From the NCBI RefSeq assembly GCF_000275845.1, contig NW_006766948.1:1-52605 (forward strand): a stretch of DNA of 52,605 bases. Direction: 5' to 3'. Shown piece by piece: positions 35,188-44,875 of the stretch; positions within the stretch are counted from its first letter, which is position 1; each line of letters begins with the position of its first letter. Made by a program: the position numbers and the translations under genes. The notes beneath the pieces are model-generated. The model was not told the origin of the DNA and made no database searches. It saw only the letters and a list, made by a program, of their open reading frames with translations. The DNA comes from Dichomitus squalens LYAD-421 SS1 (Eukaryota > Basidiomycota > Agaricomycetes > Polyporales > Polyporaceae).

Positions 35188-36424
35188 GTCACGGGTCAAG
35201 GATATCTGGCAAGGAGAATTCAGCTCGCAAACAGTGTCTTGAGCCAAGTATTTATTCGCTGTCGCTCCAGATGTCCACGGAGCATGTCAAATGCATTCAA
35301 ACATAACACTAGTCCAGAGGCTTCGAAAAAACTTCAGCTAGATCCAATCATAATCATGCTGCGACACGATACATGGGCACTTTGGCGGATGTACTTAGGG
35401 CTTAGCATGCTGGGTTACGTATGTGGCAGTCATATATCGTCTGTCAATCCGCCACGGGGGCTGCCAGGGCCTCAAGCCGCTCCGATGCACCCCGGGGCCG
35501 AGGGCTGAAACATGACCATGTCATCGTGTTCGTCCACCTAGCCGTCAGAGGTGGCCATCAAGGCGTGGACAGAGTCAAGAGGAATGCGCGCCGGACGAAA
35601 AATGGGTGCGTACTTGCGCTAATGTTCCTTGACAATAAACCATTCTCAGCCCGAGTATTGACTTTACATATGAGAGTTTGGTTAGCAGCGGAAGATCCAC
35701 GCGGGCAGAAAGCGGGGCGAGTCGATGGCTGAGAAGCAGGACACGTCATGGCAAAGTAGCCTTATCAGGATCAGTCCACCTCCCTTGCTCCGGCTGTCGC
35801 ACCACAGACAGATACCGTGTCCTTTGGTCCACCTGAATTACTCCCGGGAAGCTAGTTCGTATCCTTCGAGGGTTTCCGCTGAGTGCTTGTTAGCATCTAG
35901 ACGCCACGACGTCGGAATGATACCCGAGGCGCCCCGGCGTTCAGTCAGCGTCCAATCACCGCAAACTTGCCCGTCTTGGTACAGATGTTAAATTGTAGAC
36001 CGCTCAGGCTGGTCATCCGTGTATTTGCAAGATAAGAATCTCTCTCTCTCTATCTCGATATTAGATTTATAAGGGTTCTACCCCTCAAGCTGAAGGTGCC
36101 CAACTTTCAGGCCGCCTTATGCCTTGCAAGGGTAACTTGCCGTCCATAAGTCGAAATGCCTCGCGATGAAGAACTCTACTTTGAGCTCCTCCCTCTCTAT
36201 GTCTACTCAATGGCTGACATGCCTTTACTCAGATTTGGGCAAAGGTTTGGGAGTGGATCCCTGATGTGCCTGATAAGGGCGAGCGGGTCTCACACTAATC
36301 GGCTCCTGAAGGTGAGACTTGGTACAAAGCATCATTTGAGCACTAGAAGCTACCATTGCAGTTTGAACAGGAGGGGTGCATAGACTGGTGAGCAGTGGGA
36401 CAAGCATTGACACAGGCCACGGGC
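35188..36424. other. Gene-poor interval before the telomere-repeat element
   Basis: Short open frames only; that at 36156-36383 (MPRDEELYFELLPLY) is not recognised. A short TC microsatellite lies at about 36038-36050. No RNA gene seen. Confidence 0.45.
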
Positions 36425-37163
36425 TCAGATATCGTAGAGACTACAACGAGGTATGCAAACCTCTGGGATATCGGGCCAGAGAGGTATCAAACCTCCCAAC
36501 CCACGCGGTCTTAGTGATACGCGTCGGTTAGAGTTTCGGTTAGGGTTCGGTTAGGGTTTGGGTTTGGGTTTGGGTTTGGGTTCGGTTAGGGTTCGGGTTC
36601 GGGTTTGGGTTAGGCGCTATTCACACCTCCTCCTCCCCCAAAGGGGAGGCCGTCTGTATTTATCGCGCGAACGAGGCTTTAGAGTGCCCGCCTGAGTGCT
36701 CCCGGCTCGGGGGACCCCCCGAGCGCAGCGAGGGAGGGGAGGGAGCACGAATGGCGGGTCCTCTTCGCGCAAACCCTAAATCTGGCATCAAACGCCACAA
36801 TGCTGATTGAGAACTTTGATCATCAAAACTAGCGCGCTGATGCGCCCGTGGTGACAGCGTCGGTGGTCTTTTGCGTCGCGCGTCCCCCACCCTCCTCACC
36901 CGCCACGCCTGCACAACACTCTTCACATGTTGGACAAATGCTGCCTCGTCAATTACTGCGACCTCCTCAGAGGGAGTATGGTTTTTATTCGAGCTCCTTG
37001 AAGTTGCCTCGAGTACGTACACCGGTCCAGCTATCAAAATTTGATGCGCCCGTATTGATGTCCTAGGCTGACAGCCAATCATATGCGTGGTTGGGAGGTC
37101 TCATACCTCCCTGGCCCGATATCCCAGAGGTTTACATACCTCGTTGTAGGCTACTCAGATATC
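36425..37163. mobile_element. 721-bp TIR element with 9-bp TSD and internal telomere-like repeats
   Basis: Body 36434-37154. It starts GTAGAGACTACAACGAGG and ends CCTCGTTGTAGGCTAC. The terminal ~75-80 bp are inverted copies (shared aaacctctgggatatcgggc and acctcccaacc). The direct repeat TCAGATATC flanks both ends (36425-36433, 37155-37163). Just inside the left arm (about 36536-36614) is a degenerate array of ttaggg, ttcggg and tttggg units. No gene of its own; an open frame at 36660-37082 (minus) has no recognisable domain. Non-autonomous. Confidence 0.85.
36532..36614 (+). repeat. Interstitial telomere-like repeat array
   Basis: About 80 bp of tandem G-rich hexamers and heptamers mixing ggttaggg, ggtttggg and ggttcggg. 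TTAGGG is the usual fungal telomere repeat. The array lies wholly inside the TIR element, not at a chromosome end. Confidence 0.85.
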
Positions 37164-37604
37164 TTGTCGCACAGATTCTCCCTCCGCTCTGAGCTGGCTA
37201 TCACTGCAAACCATCTGCGCGGATCTCGATGGCAATGCTATAACAATAGATTCAGTTGTCGCTGGTGGGGTCTCACTGGCATAGCTCGCTTTTGATCTGA
37301 AGTCTCCCGCACATAGGGATTCCTGGATTCTTCATCGGCGGCTAAGTCACGTTGGAGGTACGTCGCGAATGGCCTATGCTAAGTAAATTCAGTAATTGCA
37401 AATTGAGTGGACGACGCTAATTGTGTTGGGACATGACACGATGGTGATGACGAACGTGGGCTGTGCATCTCTGGGCCGTAGATACACGAATCGCGGCACG
37501 CACATGATCAAATACCGACTGGGGGCCACATGCCAGAAACTTACCTTTCTCCTGTCTTCTGATAGGTTTCTGCCCTACATAAGCTTCCTTTCATCTGACT
37601 CGCG
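37164..37604. other. Upstream flank of the SDR gene
   Basis: No gene or repeat recognised; presumed promoter region of the plus-strand gene at 37605. Confidence 0.4.
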
Positions 37605-38963
37605 ATGGGTGCCACGCTCTCTAACTTCAAGCAGACCGTATGGCCCACTTTGCTGCAAGCCCTTCCGCCCAAGTCCAAATTCACGGCAGATGACATACCT
37701 GATCTCACCGGACGGATTGTCATAGTCACAGGTAATCCAGATAGTAATGTGGGTAGTGTTTGCCTCAAATTACGTCGTTTTAGGCGGCAACGTCGGTATC
37801 GGTTACGAAACCGTGAAGGTGCGTATCGTTGTGCCGCTGACGTACCCCGCGTCTCTAACCCGGACCGTCAAACAGGTTCTTCTGAAGCACAACGCCAAGG
37901 TCTACCTTGCCGCCCGAGGCAAGGATAAGGCGGAGAGGGCCATCAAGTCTTTGAAGGAGGCGACCGGCAAGGAAGCCATCTTCCTTCAACTCGACCTTGC
38001 GAGTCTTTCTTCAGTTAAGAAGGCGGCTGAAGAGTTCTTGAGCAGGGAATCCGAACTTCACATCCTCTTCAATAATGCGTACGTTTCGTCTAGTTCTTCT
38101 CGAAAGTTTACCCCCCTCATAGTTATCACTCGCTCGTCAGCGGAGTCATGGCCCCACCCATCGAACAGGTGACTGCGGACGGGTACGACATGCAATGGGG
38201 TACGAATGTCGTGGGACACTACTACTTTACCGTGTTGCTCTTGCCCGCTCTCCTTGCCGGTGTCAAGTCGTCTCCAGATCACCACGCCCGCGTTATTACG
38301 ACGGCTTCCAGCCGCGCATATTCGCACACTCTCCACTGGGAGACTTTCAAGGACACACCCGAGAGGAGAAAGACGTCGAGAGTAGGCCTTTATCCGCAAA
38401 GCAAATTCGTGCGTGGTTCAGCGTAAGCGTTCTGCCAAGGCTTGGTCTAACAGGTCTGTCTGAGACAGGGCAATGTGGTGTTCGCCCGGCAGCTTGCAAA
38501 ACGATATGCCGAACAAGGCATTATCTCCGTATCCGTCAATCCTGGTCGGTTGTAGTCCCATGAGTACTATCGTGCTTCCTGCTCACGGACACGCTCATAG
38601 GGAACATCAAGAGCGAGTTGCAACGCCACCTCGCCGGCCTGCAGAAGAAGCTTGTGGTACGGACCAACTTGTCTGACAGGCTTCCCTCGTATTAGCTGAC
38701 GGCGGTATCAGAATTTGTTGCTGTATCCAACGCCCCTTGGTGCGATCACACAGCTTTACGCCGGTACGGCGCCGGAGGCTCTTAATTACAACGGCGAGGT
38801 ACGTTAAAGAACACTCCCTGTTGAGACGGCACTCATCAGCGTACACCAGTTTTTCATCCCATGGGCACGTGTGGGAAGGTGCAGGGCGGAGGCATATGAT
38901 GACGAGCTAGGCGATAAGCTGTGGAAATGGCTCGAGGCGGAAGTCAAGGTGCATCAAGCGTGA
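37605..38963 (+). CDS. Short-chain dehydrogenase/reductase, retinol-dehydrogenase-like (8 exons, 321 aa)
   Basis: Exons: 37605-37731, 37784-37818, 37876-38078, 38141-38408, 38469-38544, 38601-38656, 38712-38798, 38850-38963, all joining in frame. NAD(P)-binding Rossmann fold: the glycine motif VTGGNVGIG spans intron 1, [11 protein letters not shown] follows beta-2, LDLASLSSV beta-3, and NNAGVMAPP beta-4 (split by intron 3). Catalytic residues: Ser in TTASS and YPQSK (YxxxK). The C-terminus has [13 protein letters not shown] and [15 protein letters not shown], typical of fungal retinol-dehydrogenase-like/WWOX-like SDRs. The arginine in AARGKDK suggests NADP. Substrate unknown. It appears intact. 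Confidence 0.93.
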
Positions 38964-40865
38964 TATCTGCAGACGGCGGTAGAGCACGCGCTACGCTTTG
39001 AATGTTTACTGTGCAGACGTTTCGGGTTCATCAGAGTAGGACGGATATGGATTTGGATCGCTTGAACACTGCTATCAAATCAACCGAAGTTGTCTTGGTA
39101 TCAGTCCCCAATAGTCAACGCTTGAAATGAAGTGCACTCGGTACCTTGTGGCGTAGCTGCAGACACAGAATCAGCTTGCACAGGGATTTCCGTTGGCCTC
39201 ATGGATATGTACGTAACATTCATACTTACGCTCCAGAACGTCAGCCATGGAGCAGGTCACATATGTCAGGATGAATCGGGGCAGGGATAACAGGTCACTG
39301 AAACGTAGGACTACAACGGCAACGCCGAGCGAGTGATATCAAGGGCAGAATCTAGCCCCACCCCCGCAGGGAGTGACTTGTTTCACCGATGACCTCTGTT
39401 AACGTAAGGAGATTGCCGCGTTCTGCCTGTGGCGCTGTGCGAATCCTCCAAAGCGGACTCCAGTCAATTTGGCACTTTCCCGGTCCAAGCTAGTTTGAGA
39501 TTGCCAGCGACTTCAGGGATAGTTGCAAGTCTATTGTCATCAACTGGCCCAGTGCCCGAAGGGACAATGCTATAGCTGCAGGGCTTCGATATGTGGATCA
39601 GGGCCTGCCCCCCCTAATAGCCCGCATTGAATGCGGTGGTCGAGCGGAACCTACTGTAACCGATGCCTCGCTGTAAATCATCAGGACGTAAGCGAGGTTG
39701 AGAAGAAGGTTTCAGAGAGAGCAAACTGGAATACCATTCCGCTTGCAAGTCTGATCAATTGGAAGCGATAAACAGACACGTCTACAGACTGTCTGTCCGC
39801 CGGCATAAACGGAGAAGGGCCTTTGAGGCACCCTGCATGCGTGCACTTTGCTCTTGTTCCTAGTACGGAGCCACAATGAAACTTCGACTTGGATCCGGTA
39901 CAGACGACGTATTTACCCCAGTGGATGGATTGAGACGATCCGGAGTAAAATCCTTCCTACAGGTCAAATCGAGGGACTTGCTCGGAGTATGAAATCGAGG
40001 ATGTACCTAATCGTATGGCATCCCTGCTGGATTTCAGCAAAGTACCACACAGAGCGAGCATCATGTACACACTGTAAGTTGTATCAGACTCGTCGTCCGA
40101 GTTCTCCACCGCAACTGCGCAGGCTCGTCGTGGTAGACAGCTAGGTAAGGTGCGCATATATGCAGACTTGTGGCAGAATGTATCATTCCCAGCGTCTCAG
40201 AGACCATGGTTCTGGTAAACCTGTAAGATAACCGTACACTGAGCATGTGCGACCTGTCTCAAGTGCGCGACCAACCACACCACAAAGAGCTTGTCAGAAC
40301 ATTCAACTTTGAACAGGATGTTGGTCAATGTTACGCAAATACGTACTAGCCCGACCACTAGAAGTCTTATACTGCAGCCCATTACGCTACATTGTCCTCT
40401 CTTGACGCGATCCAGTAGAAGATGTCCTGAAATGATTAACCTGAATACCGGAGGTCGACGTCGAGACGTCGAAGTCATGAAAGTGCATCGTAATGACTTT
40501 TAGCTCCTCCAAACATACTTCCCACGGTTGACGTTGCTGATTGGGCTTATCTGATGAGCGTCGAAACGGACATTCTTCGTCCGTACTCTCAGGTTGTGGC
40601 ACACTCTTCTCCCGTCCCAGATAGCAGTGCTCTGGCCACACACGCACTGCACAGTCCCAGGCTTGAACATGAGGCGCAGTATGCTCCTGCGGGCGTAGCG
40701 CAGCTTCTATGAATGTCATAGCATTAGTGCACAGCCGCAGATAGTATAGGTGAAGCAGTCTCGTCGTCTCTACTGAGTTCTCCTGACTGACCACGCCTGG
40801 CGCAGAGAGTAGCCATTGAGCAGAAGGGGGAAATCTTCACACATACCGTGGCAAGTCGAAGTAGC
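38964..40865. other. 1.9-kb gene-poor interval
   Basis: Two adjacent minus-strand open frames (40387-40794 and 40197-40478) include a hydrophobic stretch (SIRLLVVGLVRICVTLTNILF) that could be a fragment of a membrane-protein gene, but no consistent model could be built. Nothing else was recognised. Confidence 0.45.
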
Positions 40866-41055
40866 TGCGGAGAGACTACAACGAGGTTTCGCTGACCTGA
40901 GGAAAATCGGGCCTTCTATACGAGGCGTCGGAAGCATCTCTGATAGGCTTACTGTGTCTCCTATCATTCACGTTTGCTGCGCCCGCAGCAGCTCCCCATC
41001 ATTTTCCCGCGCTTGCAGCCAATCACGAGCACTGGGTCCTCGCCCAGGCGTGGTT
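40866..41055 (+). repeat. Degenerate relative of the 36.4-kb TIR element
   Basis: gagagactacaacgagg at about 40872-40888 copies the left terminus of the element at 36434. Further on, cagccaatcac...ggcgtggtt (about 41018-41050) resembles cagccaatcatatgcgtggtt at 37073-37092. The right terminus and the telomere-like array are missing. Confidence 0.5.
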
Positions 41056-41437
41056 TAGCAAGCCTCCGTTCCACGCCAAGGGATTGCGAGCGATAGCCTG
41101 CTCGTCCTGCTACAGACTGGCCAGCTACCTGGTCGATGAGCTACCGAAATGAGCAGAGTAGACTCTTCGACCGGGATCTTCATGACATGAGAACCCCCGG
41201 GAAATTCTTGGACCCAATTCCCGGATATCACCGCCGAGGACTGCGGCTTCTTTGTTTGTGCGACTGATCAGATAGCCTGTGCAACATGAAAGGTGTAGAC
41301 TTCCTGAGGCGCGATTGTGCTGCGCCGTTTCCCTCCCCGCCGTCCCCGAAGGCCAGGTCATCTGCCTTCCGATCGACTGATATCCAGGGCCTAGATAGAC
41401 GGATGACCTGTGCATCCGCTCGCAGTTCGCCTTCGAT

Positions 41438-42760
41438 ATGTCTACCAATGCGACGCATGAATTTCCCTCTCTAGTGGGTGGTGTTCCACTTCCCGTCGAT
41501 TTCGCGCCCTCGATTCTTTTTGCATGCCTTTACGCTGTCATGTTGCCGGTAGTCTTCTGGCGCATCATTCATCCTCGCTCTCGTAGTGCTGCTCTCGCCG
41601 GTACCACGTTTTTCAGCATTGAGCGGTCAGTTATTTGAGTTCAATATTCCCTCTCTGGTTAATGCTTACTTGGGTCCTCAGAGTTGTGGCTTATGCACTC
41701 CGCGCCAAGGCCTCCCACGATCTCGGATCTCGAATGAGCAAGGGCCTCGAGACCTACTTACAAGTGACATACGCCGGCGGTTTCATAACCATCGGCCAAG
41801 ATTTGGCCAATGTGACCCGCTCGCTGCTCGTGGCGTACACACTCGGCGGCGACATGCTGGCAAAGCACAAGCTTACGCCCCAGATCCCGAAATGCGGTAG
41901 CAGCTTCGAGATGCAGGAACCGTTCGCCACACTCCCGGAAGGCCGTTTCGACACTGGAGGCCAGGGGGACCCTGCGATCACCGACCATCCGCGGACGCGG
42001 TACTGGATCCGGCAGATGTCCGGGATCTGGGCACTCTTGTTCTTAGTGACCATCATCCTCAGCGCCATCGCTGGCGCGGACTACAAGGAGGCCATAGCCA
42101 CGGGCGCGGACGCGGCATTGGTTCGATGGCTTCGGTATGTTGATCTCCTCACCCTGAGTTATTAGACTCATGACTGTCTTCGTCTGTAATGTCTTCCTTC
42201 AGATATGTTAGCGCAGGGTTAGCGATTATCCTACTACACGGCGTGGGAGGCCTTGCGGTCTGGGCATACTTCTACATGCCCCGCGTCCCGCGGAGCTCAG
42301 TCGTGTGGATTGTCCTCGTCGCCAGTCTCCTTGTACGTGCCATCCCTTTCCTTCATCAGGCCGACTGCATCCTGCTACGTCATGAGCTCACGCTGACCGT
42401 CCTCCTTTCGTCCTCTCCCAGTCGGTTGTCGGGATCTACCGCGTCGATACGATGTTCCACAACACGACGTCGCTGACCTCTACTGCGCCCGGCTCGCTAA
42501 CCTCTAATCTCTCCAAGGCAGGCTTCTACGTCTTCCACGTCGCGCCGGAATTCCTCGCAGTCGCAATCCTTATGTCGCTCAACACTCGTCGCGTGTTTGC
42601 TACGGGCATGTGGGGCGACTGGCGGATAAGCGACCCGAAGCCGCAGAACAATTCCCCAAGCAATACGTCTTCCACGTCGCGCCTGAATTCGCTGCCGCAA
42701 TTCTTATGGCGCTTGCCCCTCGTCGGGTTTTTGCTGCGTACATGTAGGGCGACTCCGTAA
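41438..42760 (+). CDS. Seven-helix membrane protein of unknown function with altered C-terminus (4 exons, 369 aa)
   Basis: Exons 41438-41625, 41682-42134, 42203-42332, 42422-42760. Extracellular-looking N-terminus, then helices at APSILFACLYAVMLPVVFW, the AGGFITIGQDLANVTRSLLVAY region, IWALLFLVTIILSAIAG, AGLAIILLHGVGGLAVWAYF, VVWIVLVASLLSVVG and FYVFHVAPEFLAVAILMSL. A loop between the second and third clusters is long and hydrophilic (about 60 aa). The likely original end is near GMWGDWRISDPKP. After that the frame runs into a second, shifted copy of the same exon segment and adds ~35 unrelated residues before stopping. Family resembles other agaricomycete hypothetical seven-helix proteins; no function known. 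Confidence 0.8.
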
Positions 42761-42780
42761 TAAGTGACTCGAAGCCCGCC
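42527..42780 (+). repeat. Tandem duplication of a 3' exon segment
   Basis: Unit 1 is 42527-42646, unit 2 is 42664-42780; both begin tacgtcttccacgtcgcgcc. The offset is 137 bp, not a multiple of three, so the host gene reads unit 2 in the wrong frame. In its own frame unit 2 still encodes YVFHVAPEF...RRVFAAYM and then a TAG where unit 1 has TGG. A short third trace (catgtagggcgac) lies near 42917. Confidence 0.85.
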
Positions 42781-44568
42781 AGGCCACCCTTTGAACGCCT
42801 AGAAGGGGGAGATATTGTGACCGCGTGCGCACTTGCCGTTTTTGTTCCTTTCCAATTCCCATCACGCTCCTTCCGAAACGCTTTTGTCGTATATCGCATG
42901 ATCCTCACTAGCTATGCATGTAGGGCGACGCCTCAGTGTTCATACAATTGACAGACCGTAGTCTTGTCTCTGGCCGTTCGTACATCTATCGTGAGGTATG
43001 ACCTGCCCTCGAGCTCCCCGCGAGCGTTCTCTCGGTCTCAGTCTCTCTGTTTGACTCTGCCTTCAGTTTCTCCACCTCGGCCTCTAGTGTACTTCAGCCC
43101 ACGTTCGCTTGGTACAACTTGCGGAAGCGGTTGGGCATGCAATCCACGGCGGCTCGCGATCCGTTGTTCCTGTCTTGTCTGTGAGTCCGTTTTCTATACT
43201 AATAGACTCATAAGTGCTGGCAAACAAGCTCGATCTAGTGTCTCGCTGCGGAGCTGACCGTTGTGCTGACCTGACTGTAACTCAGGTCTCCACCTGGAGT
43301 TACACGTCCCCCCTTTCTATACATGGAGGAGGCACCCGTTGATTTCTTATAACTCGGAAGCGCAAGATGTCGCGAACACGACGGAGGCTCCTGGTTCCCA
43401 CGATTGTCAAGTGCCACTGCCTCTCGGCCTCCTCCCTCTCCATCTCCGCGGTCTTGCCCTCGTCCGTCGAAAGCGAGAGAGACGGAGAGCGTGAGCCAAG
43501 TACTAAGACGCGCGGCGAAGAGATGCCTGACCCAGGATCAAAGTTCTGGAGCCCGCCTTCATGTACTCGTTCAAGTTGACATTTCCCATCGGAGTGAGCA
43601 CCACTGCAGGGGCAGCAGCAGTACCTCGTCCAGGAACGGACTCCGCCTCCCGAGCGTCAAGGTTTGTAGTATCGTTAGGCATCTTATGAGGGACGAATGG
43701 AGCTGTACCGCGCCCGCGGGGGGGAATCGTTTAGGTACGCGGGGAACACGTACCAATGGTAATGATGATGGAGACTTAGAGTCCAGGGCGTGCTTTGCGT
43801 GGTGTACCTGTGCTTTACGTAGGGCATCGTAGGCTCTTCCCAGCCGGAGCACCGCTTCTCGAGAGCTTTACGCTCATATTCCAGCGGGCAAGTACTGGCG
43901 GGAGTCGTCGGGGATGTGGAGAGATCGACGTAGGAACGCTTGTTGCGAAGGACGAACGCACTTCAGGAAGAGGAGGCGCTGTTCAACAAGGCGTCGGCGA
44001 CGATCCTCAGCGAGGGTGCCTGAGTGGGTGCGCATATCCCAGGAGGGTGGCGGTTTGGACCGTGGCAAGAGATAATCCAACTCCTCCAGACGTCCCACAG
44101 ACCCGCCCTTTTCGACCAAACCGAGAGATATCGCGCCCATTTGCTTCGCAGACATGGCGTAACTACAGGAGGTCGGGGGATAGCGGCAACCAAGCACGGC
44201 ACAACGGGGTCAGTGGCGGAGAAGAGTAGCCGGAGGACCCGTCGACTGTATGATTGAAGATTGGATAAGGCTCGCTGCAGAGGGGGTCCCGGACAACAGC
44301 TAATGCTCAAAGAGCTCTGCAGCGCAGCCAACGAGCCTGGCGCCTGTGAATTCCAAGAGCAGATGTGGCAAGTTGAGTCCGTTGCAGCGGATGCCTTTGA
44401 CCTGGGATTGGGTTGGGGGGACATGGGTGCTGCGCTGATACGATGATGAACCCAGATTGAAGTGAAGTCAAGGATGTTCTGCGGTAAGTACATAGCAAAG
44501 CATCGCAAGTACTAGTCGCAGCGCTCCAATTGAATGAGTACGGCATGGACGTCATGCGCACCGGCATG
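42761..44568. other. 1.8-kb interval without a supported gene
   Basis: Several overlapping open frames on both strands (for example 43404-43832 plus, 43963-44508 minus) show Arg/Ser/Pro-rich, shadow-like composition and no domain. Fragments of exon-like quality exist but no gene model holds together. Confidence 0.45.
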
Positions 44569-44577
44569 AACCACCGC

Positions 44578-44753
44578 CAGGCTCCGTCCCATCCGCTGCT
44601 TCGAGTTGAGAGGAAAATCCGAGTGCGGTGGACACTGTAGTATAGTGGATGTAATCTTATCTTTTATCTCCACGTGCATAATTGAAATCCCGAAACCTTA
44701 ACTCCCTCTCAACTCTCAGCAGCGGCTGGCACCAAACATAGGTAAACAACCGG
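44578..44753 (+). repeat. Left terminal inverted repeat of the DUF6589-helicase transposon
   Basis: Identical over 176 bp to the inverse of 50690-50865. It contains an imperfect subterminal palindrome: ccgctgcttcgagttgagag (44593-44612) and its near-inverse ctctcaactctcagcagcgg (44706-44725). It also carries whatever promoter drives the helicase gene that starts 123 bp further in. Confidence 0.95.
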
Positions 44754-44875
44754 GGCTCGGAGCATGGCCATCAAAAAGTATCCATGTTTAGCAGCCTCCC
44801 CCGAGGGCGCCTCAGATTTTCTAGGAAAATGAATTACGAGTTGTGTGCAACGACACGCTCCCACCACGAGGCCTC

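Noticed and set aside
43963..44508. 181-codon minus-strand open frame left of the transposon
   Set aside because: Ser/Pro/Arg-rich low-information composition, no domain and competing frames of similar quality.
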